A stretch of 64,000 nucleotides of DNA from Symsagittifera roscoffensis (lineage: Eukaryota; Xenacoelomorpha; Acoela; Convolutidae): contig NC_087065.1 in NCBI RefSeq assembly GCF_963678635.1, positions 5,665,209-5,729,208 on the forward strand. The letters are read 5' to 3'. The notes under the pieces were generated by a model, which saw nothing but the letters and a program-made list of their open reading frames with translations, had not been told where the DNA came from and did no database searches. Numbering within the stretch: the first letter of the stretch is position 1; each line of letters starts with the position of its first letter. Position numbers and translations under genes: made by a program. Shown piece by piece: positions 9,007-20,235 of the stretch.

Positions 9007-9945
9007 TTCAATTTAAATAGCTGGATTGATCTATCTCACACCTGAAACCATCCGCATCCAGTTTCAAGCAATAATTGGTTAGACTTTGGTTTTAGTACCA
9101 CTTCTACAAAAATTGAAAAAAAAAATCTATTGTAGCAAATTGATAATCGATTATAATCTCTCTCGTTGGAAATAAAATAAAATCAAGGGTAAAACGCTTC
9201 AATCGGCTGTAACCGATTATTGGTCAAATTATATCAATTATTGTTTTCATCTATTTTAATTCATTTCTTCATCCCAATTACTAATGTATTTGTTATGCAC
9301 ACAATTTAATTTAATCAATTATAATCCATTTGTTTGTTAATATTGGTTCAACCTTGATCTGAGAGGCTTATATTTATGCTTTTTGACGAACATTGGTCTA
9401 TGTGATGACTGGGAAAAAGATTTTAGAAGTTTTCAAATCAATTCATTTTTATAACAATTTAGTTTTTTCTCGATCAGAGTTGTTTCATAATGCAAACTTT
9501 TAGGTTTTTAACCCCGATTTGAGTGTTTAATTTTCATGATTTATTTTGGAAATTTAATTTTTATCTACCGAGAGATCCATCCAAGTAATTATAAAGGATC
9601 TCGAGGAAAAACTTTCTGTTCAGGTGAACTTAAATGTGACAAAGCTTCTCACTTTTAAATAGTTTGTTAATGACAGAAAAAAATCAAAAAGAATGATTTG
9701 AAATAAAGTTTTGGAGTGACTAAATGTCGCCAAAATGAAAAAAAAACTTTTCAATTATAATCACTTACAACCGAACCGAATTGAAGTTTTTCTCTGTATA
9801 AACTTTACTCACTTTTTAAGGGATCAAGAGACTTATATTTTTTCGGAAATTTTTACGATTGTTATTGATTATAAATTGTTTGTGCACCATTTTTTGGTAG
9901 TGATAATTGATTATTATATTAGTTGTAATTATGAACGTATTAGCG
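9007..9945. other. AT-rich intergenic stretch
   Basis: No gene is supported. The text is rich in short variants of attgattataatc and in poly-A/T runs. The frame at 9,735-9,962 is AT-driven and has no recognisable composition. Confidence 0.5.
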
Positions 9946-10170
9946 CTTGTCACTCAAAGTAGTCTCAGCGTCAACGGACTTTACAGCCAAGTTTTTAAAT
10001 CAGAGAATATTATAAAAAAGGGGGAAAATTGTATTTTCAAAAAGTTTGTCGGTTCAGAAAGTTTAACGGAGCGTTCTGATAATACAATAAAAGAAACTTA
10101 CTTTAAGTCAACTTATAATTGCCTTTCCTTATCATTCCAACTTGAAATGAAACAGGATGAGGGATAAGTA
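9946..10170. repeat. Diverged repeat flanking the BEL/Pao relic, left copy
   Basis: From cttgtcactcaaag onward this matches 15,426-15,650 in the same orientation at roughly four bases in five, including the words aacggagcgttctgataa and aagtttgt. The two copies bracket the minus-strand BEL/Pao coding remains, so they could be remnants of its long terminal repeats. Their divergence and unclear borders make this tentative. Confidence 0.5.
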
Positions 10171-10769
10171 CGCTCATTTTAATGTGTTCTGTCTGTGTAC
10201 AGCTTGTACTCGGGATGTACGTGCAATTGTACGAAGTTATTTCTAAACTTCTTCTCCAGGAAGGCATCTAAGACGCTTAATTCAGTGTCCCATGATTCCC
10301 GTGAAAACTGACACGACCAAAATTTTTGTATGGTTATTGAGTCAATAAAGATTTTCATACTACGGGTAATTTTCGCCAGCTCGTTTTGCGGATATATCCT
10401 TATGTGGATGATCACATGCGTTATTACCTCCGCACGTTATAACAACTTGAGTAAACTTTTGAAGGGTTTTCAAATCAGTTCAGGTCTGCCAGCTTGTAAT
10501 TTTAAGCCGGAGAAACCAATAATTGTAATAATGGGAATAACTGAATGGTGGGTTTTATATAACAATTCTAAACTTATAACATGACTATCGCCAATAATTA
10601 CATCGGAATTTGCCATTTCAAAAGTGAAAACGATAGTTTTCTATCAATTTAACGGATTTTTACGAGCCGAATTATGGGTCGTTTCTACATTACAGTTTTA
10701 GTTTTCACTTCTGCTGATATACTGATGCCATCTTCATTATAGTTTAATTTCACGATTCTTCATAAGTGA

Positions 10770-11745
10770 AACTTGTCTGGTGCATCGAAATCTATTCCTT
10801 TTGAAACCTGTGCCAGATTTAACTTGCTTTTGTTTGGGCTGCTTTCAGGCTCCTGTGATGACCTTAGTCCTCCTTTGAGGAGTTTCGAAACATTTCTGAC
10901 CCAGGTAATCTATTCAGATATTGATTTGGGGTTATCGCCTCAAAATTTTCAGTGTCAGCCGCAAGGGTGTAAATGATCTTTGATTTAAGATTCCTTCCAC
11001 GATGCAAATAGTCGTTCTCAGGATGTCTTCATTCATGTTCTGTGTTCCTAAGAAATTATACTTTGCTTTCTTAGCAATTATCAAAAGTCTTTTTCAAACT
11101 CCTCCAACGTGTGGAGCATTGAGAGAGTTGAACCTCCACTCGATGTATCTCTTGGATATTGCTTCTTCTGTTTTCCATTCCTTCATCTGCTCTTTTAGGT
11201 GATTATTGATACCCACGAAGTTTGTTCATTGTCGCTGATGATGAGATCGGGTTTGCCTTCGTGCGCAAAAAAAAACAATTCAACTTTCCTTCAGTCGACA
11301 AGTTGTACTCTTGTGGTAAGACAAGTCATCAGACATATCCATCTTTTCTCCGACAATCTTCTGACCTTCACATTGAAGGGCCCAAAGTAGTCAACTCCGT
11401 TGTTCTCAAATGGTCTACTGAAGTCCATTCTAACTTCGGATAGATCCGCCATCATGGATTGTTCATCTGAGAAAAATTTTGACAAGGAACACACTTCGGT
11501 TTTATTGATCTTAGCTTGTTTCTCACAACCAAACCCAATAGTTTTCTTGAATCATACTTCTCAGTTGTTCAATTCCCACATGATGATTTTCTAAGTGTTC
11601 GTTTCTCAGGAGAATCCCTGTGACATGATGCTTGCAATCCAATGTTATTGGAAGGCTTTTGTGCGAATGTCAAGTATTTTGACTTCACTATTCTGCCCCT
11701 TGCTCGCAGTAATCCATCCGCATCTAGGAATGGATTCAATTTTCA
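10770..11745 (-). pseudogene. BEL/Pao integrase remnant
   Basis: The minus strand starts with a BEL-type pre-integrase signature (LNPFLDADGLLRARGRI) at about 11,740-11,690. A degraded His/Cys-type finger region follows, then the integrase core frame at 11,494-11,291 with VDYFGPF. Further fragments continue to about 10,770, including TNFVG, then IEWRFN followed by APHVGGV, which is the region before the catalytic Glu in this family. Several frameshifts and stops separate the parts, so no functional enzyme can be made. Confidence 0.75.
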
Positions 11746-11929
11746 AAAATGAGTTTGTTTGTCTTCCTTGAAACTCTCTTTTTGAACTGATCTGAAAATT
11801 GCTTTTGTTGCTTAGATCTTTTCTTCATTTGTGATGATCAAACTCTTCGGTTTGTCTTTTTCTTTTGCTCTTATGCACTAAGCAACTGTATTTTGGAGTA
11901 TTTTGAAATTACTAAACCTATGTCAGACC

Positions 11930-12290
11930 CTGATACTTTGATGCTGCATTGCAAACTCTTCTAACTTTGCCTAGTTTTTGAGGGTGAAAAACGGGACGAT
12001 GTGGTGGATACCAAATCCTTTTGTTTTCGTTTTCTGCAATATCATTTTGAGACATTTTCTCGATGAAACCCATTTCGAGATCCACTTTGGTTTTTTTGGT
12101 TTATTTTTTCTTCAAGTCTATGTCTTTTTGCTGCAACGATCTCAGCTGTCCCAGTACACCTCCGTAGTTATTGGGCAGCTTGACGTTGTCTTCTGTCCAT
12201 AAAAATCCAACTTTCCATCTTTCATTTTTGAATTTTGTCAGTGATTCGAGAATATGTTGAGCTCTTTTTTCTTCTCCACACAGCGACTCA
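11930..12290 (-). pseudogene. BEL/Pao reverse transcriptase, N-terminal remnant
   Basis: Minus-strand translation in shifting frames gives a charged stretch followed by RIWYPPHRPVFHP and KVRRVCNAASKYQG. These match the family's region with a proline-rich HHPV-like motif and the following K-V-R-V-x-x-x-A-A motif at the start of the RT fingers. The catalytic palm motif is not found downstream, so only the first part of the domain survives. Confidence 0.6.
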
Positions 12291-12710
12291 AAGATTTTTG
12301 AGGAGTCCTTAATTTCTATGACCCACCACTGTTTAACTTCATTAGCTAGTTGTTCCTATGCGCAACAGAAATAAGATTGGGATTTACAATTCCTAACTTG
12401 CTGTTGTCCCAATGAGCCACTTGGTGACAATCCAAGTAGTGTCTTTACTCCCTATGGGTACCTTTTGTTTTGAGGCCTGTGCTCGATTGATATAACTAGA
12501 CTGAAATTGTCCTGAACAGTTATCAGTATCACTTCAAAGTGTAATATTTTGCAAATTGGTAATATCGACAAGGATGGAAATCTTTTTTTTTGTAAAGCCT
12601 GCAACCATTGCTGGTTGATCCAGGTGACAAATCGGGATCTACCAAACAGTTGATGCGTTCTGGTTTTAGATATCTGGTTGTCACTTTCAGTGAGACCTTT
12701 TGATTGATGT

Positions 12711-13103
12711 TCATTGCACTGTTTGTTCAGAAGGTTCTCGTTCCTTCGCTGACAAATTCAACATTTCTTTGAGACTTTTGTCAATTAGTGTCACTGTCGA
12801 CCCGGTATCTTGCAAAGCGTAAGTGTCCACTGACTTGCTTGTGTCTGGGTCAATAAGTGTTAATCTTACAATCAGAAGTAAACCACTACTTGCGGACGTT
12901 CTATAAGAGTAAGTCGACCTTTTTTGTATATCAATTCTGTTATTTCCCTTTTGTTCATGTAACAGAAGGTTGTGCTTTTTGTCGCAACCACTGATCCCAC
13001 ATGGACTGGTTTTACAATCCTTGATACTATGTGTTTTGCTCAAGCATTCAGACCACAGTCTGTTTTTCTTGAGAACGTCATGCCGTTGTCTCACATTTAT
13101 CAT
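12711..13103 (-). pseudogene. BEL/Pao gag zinc knuckle and aspartic protease
   Basis: The 130-codon minus frame begins with a gag zinc-knuckle region (C20, C30, C35, C40, H44, H49) of the BEL style. The position where the first knuckle Cys is expected is Trp17, which is a lesion. About 60 residues later comes a retropepsin signature, LQDTGSTVTL, with the catalytic D-T-G. The following frame (12,714-12,529) continues the protease-RT linker after a frameshift. Confidence 0.75.
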
Positions 13104-13911
13104 TTTGAAGTCTGGACATTTTCACAATTTATGGATTCCTTTGTTACAGCACAAACATTGATCTGCATTTTTATTCAGATATCTATTGGCTTCTCTTGTT
13201 TAGGTTCTGATTTTTCCTTCTTTGGAATTGCCTTGATTGTTTCCAGGATCCATTTGCACCTCTGGATTCATGGCTAATTTTTGCAATTAACTGATCGTGC
13301 ACTAACACCACATCAGTCAACCATTCACTCAGTTTAGCAACATTTGGTTCTGAGTGTCTTCTTTCAAAATAAAGCATGTCAATTTTTCTATGCGATTGAG
13401 AGGGAGCTTAGCGAGTATCATGTTGATGGTTGCAGTTGCTTTCAAAACCCCATGATCTCTGAAGTTAACAAGAATACTAACAAATGTACTCACTTTTCCA
13501 GCTAACTTCGATATTTGGTAAGAGTCGTAATTATTGATCACTGAAAAATTCTGCACTGAGATTCAACTATTATGTATGGCTCGACAAACTGTCTGGACAA
13601 CAGTTTAGAAGCATGTTCGTATTGGCTCCCATTGAAGCTGAGTCCCTTTAGTATCTGCTTTTTTTGCTTTTCCAGATAGATGGCTCTTCAGATAGTACAT
13701 TTATTTTTTGCTTTTGGCGATGTTGTCGTTATGCACTGTAGCCGGAACAATCCTGACCACTCCGGCCATTCCAATGGTTTTCCTCTCAAAAGATGCATTT
13801 TTTTGGTAAGCGGCGTTTGGTAAACTCCGATTTGTGAACTCACTGTTTAAATCATCTGTGTAACGGTCGTGATGTAGATATTTTTGTTGCCGATTCGATC
13901 CGATTTGAATT

Positions 13912-14313
13912 TCAAACTTCTAAGCATTTTTTTGGTTCGTCAGTTTGACTGAGTGATTTTACCCAGTTGTCGGTGTAGTCCCTTTGATCTTCTTTGTCAA
14001 AAGTGACTGAACTTTTCTCAGGAGATATGTGTCTACCGCACCTCCCTGGAGACATAAGTAGTTTACTCGAAAGTTTTGATTGTTTGTCGGCAATCGACAA
14101 AGTCATGTTGCCAAGTTGCTGTTTCAATCGCGCTATTTCTTCAGCCTTTTGAGTTTTCAATTCTGACAGTTTTTTTTGGGATGTACGTTTTTTGTTTTTT
14201 GAGTTTTCCAGCTGGAGTTGAGCAACCATTTCTTTGAGACGGAGTATTTCTTCATGATTTGATTGGTTACTCTCGTGTGACAGGGTTTCTATGGAACATG
14301 GTCTGTGACTCAA
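13912..14313 (-). pseudogene. BEL/Pao gag N-terminal coiled-coil fragment
   Basis: The 133-codon frame is rich in Lys, Glu, Leu and Gln with heptad-like spacing over residues about 20-75, a coiled coil as seen in BEL gag N-termini. Downstream minus-strand pieces at 13,556-13,329 and 13,377-13,183 continue the gag body in other frames. I assign it by position upstream of the zinc knuckle. The sequence itself is not diagnostic. Confidence 0.55.
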
Positions 14314-14712
14314 TCTTGAACTTTATAGGTATTGAGCTGCTGAGATACTGCCAAGCGCTTCTCCCTTGCCAGTGTTCTCAAATTATTTATTGATTTCCTT
14401 GTGAAAATCTTCAGAATAGTATGCCTTTTTGTTTTATTAGCAATCTATCGAACATGCCTTATTTCCGTGCTTGCCATCAATTTCGTGTGGCTTCTTTTCA
14501 TAAGTTTCAACGACGCTTATGTGATTCTCAAAATCTGACGTCACACGACAGCACGACAGGGTCTCCGTTTTTTGTCGATCATTTCAATTATTCAAAGTGC
14601 GTCCTAACGAGCTCTCTTCAAAAACTCTCCCGTTTTATTTCTTTTGCCGCTGTCATTCGCGGGGTTTTGCTTGCGTTTCTTCGAATCGAATTTGTACTTG
14701 TCCTTCGGTAGA

Positions 14713-15420
14713 ACTTGCGGCGTGTGTTTCGAACGCTTTGCGCTGGCTCAACAAGTTTTTGAGTGAATTAAAAACGTGATTTCAAAGAAAGGAAAGAAGA
14801 ACGAAAACTAATTTAAGTCAATTATTTTGTTCGAAGGTGGATGAGTTTCAATTAGGAAGGAACGAAATGAATGATTGGTTCCAAATATTAGTTTTTGCAA
14901 AATCGCAAAATCTTTTGCCTTTTGGCCACCACCAAAACTATTTTGGTGTGATTTTAACTAATAACTTTGATTAATGGGTATTAAATTTTTGATAATCGCT
15001 TTTTTTTCTGATAACTACCTCCTACAAAGAAAACTTTACGGCTTGTCTTAGTTTCAGTTTTGCCCAAAAGTTCCGTCGCCCCATAGTCCCAAATTATTGC
15101 GGCGTGCGTTTCAAACGCTTCGCGCTGGCTCAACATGTTTTTTGAGTGAATTAAAAACGTGATTTCAAAGAAAGGAAAGAAGAACGAAAACTAATTTAAG
15201 TCAATTATTTTGTTCGAAGGTGGATGAGTTTCAATTAGGAAGGAACGAAATGAATGATTGGTTCCAAATTTTAGTTTTTGCAAAATCGCGAAATCTGTTG
15301 CCTTTTGGCCACCAGCAAAACTATTTTGGTGTGATTTTCAACTAATTACTTTGATTAATAGGTATTAAATTTTTGATAATCGCTTTTTTTTCTGATAACT
15401 ACCTCCTACAAAGAAAACTT
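14713..15420. repeat. Direct repeat of about 340 bp, two units
   Basis: Unit 1 (about 14,713-15,053) starts gcggcgtgtgtttcgaacgc, and unit 2 (about 15,102-15,420) starts gcggcgtgcgtttcaaacgc. They run nearly base for base through aagaaaggaaagaagaacg and gataactacctcctac. A further fragment, tttgcccaaaagttccgtcgcc, recurs at about 15,060 and 15,900. The block lies at the 5' side of the BEL/Pao relic and may be part of its LTR. Confidence 0.8.
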
Positions 15421-15425
15421 TACGG

Positions 15426-15650
15426 CTTGTCACTCAAAGTTGTCTCAGCGTTAACGGACTTAACGGTCAGTTTTTTTAAAATCAGAGTATAATTGAAAAC
15501 GGAGGAAAAAATCGTGTTCTCAAAAAGTTTGTTGGTTCAAAAAACTTAACGGAGCGTTCTGATAAATCCTTAAAAGAAACCTTCTTTAAATCAATTTACA
15601 GTTGCTTTTTCTTACCACTCTAACCTGAAAAAACGTGGTAAAATATTACA
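15426..15650. repeat. Diverged repeat flanking the BEL/Pao relic, right copy
   Basis: Same-orientation relative of 9,946-10,170. It lies just after the second 340-bp unit, outside the gag start of the minus-strand element. Confidence 0.5.
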
Positions 15651-17639
15651 ATTATTATGTAATTAAAAAATAAAGTTTCAATCTACAAATGAAAAATGTT
15701 GAAAATATGCGAACTTCCAAAAGTATATTTCAAATCAGCTTTTTTCAATTTTATTGTGTTTTGGTTTTCTGCAAGTTTCTGCAGATACTTTTGCAAATCT
15801 CCCTGTTAGCTTTTTCAATTTAACACAACTGCTTTGCAGATCTTCTTGCAAAAAACTAGCTTCTGGCTATTTGTGGGTGGTATATCTTTGCTCAGTTGCA
15901 GTTTTGCCCATAAGTTCCGTCGCCCCATAGTCCCAATTTCTATAGCTTGTCGATATGCAAAATTATTTTTCCTTTATTTTCGACGTTGCCTAAGGATATA
16001 AGTGAAATAGGTATGTGACTTTTCAAATGAAAAACTGAATTTAAAGTATGATCCAAATAAATGGGTAATCCAATCGCCCACAGAGGCGTTTATATATTTA
16101 AATTTAAAATGTCAAAAAATCAACAAAATAATCCGTAATCATCGATTATTTAAAACTAAGCTCATATTTCTTTTAATGCAGCAAAAAAACAGAGTTTAAT
16201 GCAAATGAAATGTAAAATTTTAACTTTAAAATGAAAATACATATGGTTGAGTAAGTTATTAAAAAAATTTATCTGTAAGCATGTACAATTGATTTAAACT
16301 GAAATGACTCCAACATGCATTATTGCTCTGAATGCAGTACTGAGATAGTTCTCGAAATTGCCATTTTTTGTAAAGTATCACCAAAACTTCTGATGAGTTT
16401 GTCTCAGTTGTGATCCAATTTCCAATTACTCTCTGGATATTTTCCAGAAATTGTGTGAATGCTGACTGGTGATGATTGTAGAAACTGGCTCATGACACGT
16501 AACTTAAACGTTATTGGAGCTTCTAGCTTTACTTTTCTCGTGCTTCTTTTTTTTCTAATTTGTTGCTGCATTTCCAAGTCTTGTGATTGAGTCTCATGTT
16601 TTTTTTGCTTTTCTTTGTTTTTTTCCTTGTTGTTTTCTGATTAAGCTCTGTGCATGGTCTAGACAAATGAAGCAACACTACATTCTGATCACATAAAAAC
16701 ACATTACCAAATAAGTTTGAACTATTAAGTCACCTGGAAAAGTGATGGTAATGCTATTTTTTTGATAGCATTGGTAACAAAATTTGATAACAAAATGGAC
16801 CGCACTCTTATGCAAAAAATGAAGAAAAAGGAAGAAAAAAATGAAACTTGATTTTTTTATCGTTCTTTGCCAAAGTTAAGGAAAATTATCGCTTCATAAG
16901 TCAATTCGTTTTCCGTGGGGACAATTTGGGAACCAATTCGAATGACAATCTTGGAGGATGTCAGGAGATCTTCAAGAAATTTTAAATATCTTGAGGAAAA
17001 TTTAAAAGTAACTCAGAAGTAGTGAGAAAAAAAGAATCGAAAACTGGGTTCTTACCAGATATTTTGAAAATGGAAAACGGGGTTTTTACGAGATATTTTG
17101 AAAAATTTTTGGCCATTATCGTGAAGATTTATTCATGGTTTCCGAAAAAAAAAATTGAAAACCTTTTAAAAGTTCAGCTGATCGCGAATCAAATTAAAAT
17201 CAAATATAGTAATTTAACTCATTAAAAAAGAGCAAGAAATCAAGAAAATTAACAACAATCAACAAACTTGATCGCGAAATTTAAAATTTTTCGAAATTTC
17301 AAAAACATCACATTTGCAAATTTCTAAAAGCAATGTTCAATTGAAAAATTCAAAAAAACTTCTGGTCATTGGGTATTTGTTGCAGCAGAAGGCAAAATAG
17401 TAGAAATCCAATAAAAAAACTAAACCAGCAAGGTCAACAATTCATCGGAGTATGCGCATAAACTATAATCATCAGGTTGAAACCTAGTTCTTGAAACTGC
17501 AAAAATTTAAAATTAGTTGACGGTTTCCTTTTTAAAGGCAATTTTAAGCCAATTTAGAAAGCAGTTTATCTAATAAATTTGAGCAATTATAATTAAAAAA
17601 CTTTAAAAACATCTATCGGTTTTGGTCTAGAAAAAAGAA
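15651..17639. other. AT-rich intergenic stretch
   Basis: Nothing coding can be supported. Long poly-A and poly-T runs and words such as gaaaatttttaaaa dominate. The frame at 17,022-17,225 is lysine/asparagine-rich by base composition only. Confidence 0.5.
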
Positions 17640-19109
17640 AAAACTTTAACAAGGCAGATTATATATAAATAATATATGTATACCACCAATGATTGCCACT
17701 TTAAAGAGTACACTTCTTGTTTCAAAAATTCACCAGTTTTTTCCCTAGGCCCTAAGAAGTGTTCATTCAGCTTGTTTAGGTAGATAGTTACTGATTTACT
17801 AATAAATAAGTCCGTTATCGACGGCTGTTTTTTAAGTGCAATCAAAACGCTAAGCTGAAAATTGTCAATTTATTGTTGTTGATCTAATGTTGTTGTTGAA
17901 AAATGTTTTAAAACAGACATATAGTCGTTTGTACGCCAGTTTGCTCTAATCAAATTCGAGCAAAACATGCTGTTGGGGGGCCTCTCTACGACGATTGAAA
18001 CATAATTTATAATACTTCAGACGAATTATAACAAAACGCTAAAGATTTCGACAGGTTTTCTAGGTTAACTCGATCCAAAATATGATTTTTTGGGCCTTCT
18101 AATCTGTTTCATTTAACCGGTGTAAGCTTAGTACGAATTATTTGATTCTATGATGACCAGATTGATTGTCAGCAATTTTTTCATAAAATGCAACCGAGAC
18201 AATAAGCTTAAAATCATCCAGACTTTGTTGTCCACTTATGTTGAAAAATCAACCAAATACAATTTGAGACAACTTGGTGAAAAGTTTTAGGCGACTTCGC
18301 TTAACAAACTGAGGCTATATGGCCGATAATGTAATAATATTAAAATGCTGTCAGTCGGTTTAGGAGGACAAGAGGCAATTTTACTAGGAATGTCTAACAG
18401 GCCAATGACGATCATGGTTTCGGTGTTGCTTTTTTTCACTAACTTTTCGTTGTAGACCTAGAGCAATTGTTACATGTTTAACTGGAGTGCTACGTTTTTT
18501 TCGTTGAATAGAAAAAGTATAACAGAAAATAGAAAATAGACGTTCATTTTGTTTAGTTCCTGAAATAGGCGTCTTGAAGTAATGGTACGCATCTGACATA
18601 CATCGCAGACTTCAGAAAGTCGTTAACGCTTTTCACCAAAAAAAAACATTGTCCCTTTTACTACAGTGTTTTACGCCACTAATTCTGAAATTTAAAATTT
18701 GTTTTTGTTTGATCATTTGTCGTATTTTCAACTGTCGAAGTGTTCTCTCACACCTATTTTCACTAGAGATCATGTCTTCCAATCAGTCAAAACAAGTCCT
18801 CTGAGACTTTTTACTGTGTTGGGAATTTAAAAAAACTCAAGAAAGGATTTTTTTCGTTGTAATGCTTATTTAGATTTAATTCTAAATTCCACTTGAATTC
18901 AGAAATATAAGAAACCGAATGATTTTGTCTAGATTGAGGCAATTTTGGTAATAATCTACTACATTCTCTATTCTCCAATGGTGAAGTTTTTTTAACAATC
19001 CAATGGTTTACATTGTCAATGGATTAAATCATCGTAAAGCAAGAAAATAGAACAAGTTTTACCTGTCACAGATATTGTTTTGAAGAATATCCGGAAGCAT
19101 TTGATATGT

Positions 19110-19810
19110 AACCGTTCACTGATAGAGCAAATTCCTTAGGATCAGGGATAACTTTTTCACTTTATGGCAGGCTTGCCCTTGATTTGTTCACTCGTGAAAA
19201 TTTATTACTACCAAAAACCAAAGTTCGAATTAAACTAGACCTTGATTTAACATGCTGTCTGATAATCCACATGTTAGACTGAAAATTAATGATTAATCGC
19301 TTATTTACTAGAAGAACTTTAGAAGCTGAACCTAAACATCAAAACTTGCAATGGAACATGGAAAGGGAACCTGCTCATCACAATTACCTGGATACTATCG
19401 CAAGAACCTTTATCACTCCATCTCGTCAAAACCAGTTTTTTCAAAAAAAAAAACGTTTCAATAACGCCCCTATTAGATGAATAGCTGTTGCAATGAATAC
19501 TAATTCAGCTGTTGCGGGATCTTTTCATGAAAATCCTTACAACTATCAGCAAATTCATTTGAGAGAGCTTCGAATTATTCGGGTTGGAACAGCAATTATA
19601 TCTTTAGATACAACATCTCCTTGTCGCCCATCTGTTATTACAATGAAAGCAATGCAGTTTAACGAAGGTTGTCCAGCTCTTCCTAAACAGAACTTATTGG
19701 AGAAAGAGAGTAGGTGAGATTAGAAATGTTTTTCCAATTTCCCTTGGAGCAAGTAACAAATGTGATTGCCTTCGGAAAAAGACTACCAAAAAAATCACAT
19801 TGAAAAATCG
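19110..19810 (+). pseudogene. F54H12.2-like (virus-like) gene, copy 1, broken
   Basis: Plus-strand frames reconnect into a protein resembling the F54H12.2-like family, which is widespread in invertebrate genomes. An early segment reads LYGRLALDLFTREN, a middle one HNYLDTIARTF, then NSAVAGSFHENPYNYQQ and HLRELRIIR, and a late one EMFFQFPLEQVTNVIAFG. This order matches the family's landmarks: a FGRLHLDIF-like motif, an N-P-F/Y-N-F/Y-Q motif and an AFFSTP-like strand. At least three frame breaks occur between 19,110 and 19,740, so this copy is a pseudogene. The family is thought to derive from large DNA transposons or viruses. I infer a structural (capsid-like) role at most and see no polymerase or integrase partner nearby. 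Confidence 0.65.
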
Positions 19811-19923
19811 GAACAGTTGCTCAAATTTTTTTATATACTTTTTTGATTTTTCAGGTTCCTATAAAAACATTGTAAATTTTTCATCGTTTTCGCCTCTGTA
19901 CTTTCTTTTTTGTTTTTCTTCAG

Positions 19924-20235
19924 ATCTGATTCTCCAGAAAAAGTAGACAATGAAAGCTTTTTAATTGAAAATCCGAGAAAACTCTTCAACCTAGATGGTA
20001 GTAGAGTGCTAAAAAATCTTTGTCAAATTCATAATACTTGTGTATTGGTGTTGATTCAATACCTAAATGCGTGTAAGTCATTAATCTTACTTTTTTATCC
20101 CAAAATGCATTATCAAGTTATCAATTCTTTGTTTTTAGATATTAGCCAAGAAAGATAGTTGAAAGAATGATTGAAAGATTCTGGCTCAGTTTCAAGTACA
20201 TGGGATCTAACCCCACTGATAAAGTACCCCACTAG
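19924..20235 (+). pseudogene. Gene E copy 1 (spliced, unknown), frameshifted
   Basis: Same exon structure as the better-kept copy at 38,252-38,568: acceptor TTCTTCAG before 19,924, donor GTAAGT at 20,073, acceptor TTTTTAG ending at 20,138 (intron 66 bp), then a short last exon. A small deletion near 20,048 shifts the frame, and the second exon has a TAG where copy 2 reads Tyr. No known domain is visible. Confidence 0.5.

Larger units (their letters stand above)
10770..14313 (-). mobile_element. Decayed BEL/Pao LTR retrotransposon
   Basis: Read on the minus strand, the remains follow BEL/Pao order: coiled-coil gag start (14,313-13,912), gag body (to about 13,183), zinc-knuckle plus aspartic protease frame (13,103-12,711), the start of reverse transcriptase (about 12,290-11,930), then integrase (about 11,745-10,770). 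Frames are broken by indels and stops throughout. The reverse transcriptase and RNase H core between about 11,930 and 11,745 is missing, so the element has a large internal deletion. Diverged repeats at 9,946-10,170 and 15,426-15,650 may be LTR remnants. Confidence 0.85.

Noticed and set aside
4282-9011. Several antisense and off-frame open frames of 60-128 codons over the large gene
   Set aside because: They are shadows of the 1,586-codon gene, with no domain or start context of their own.
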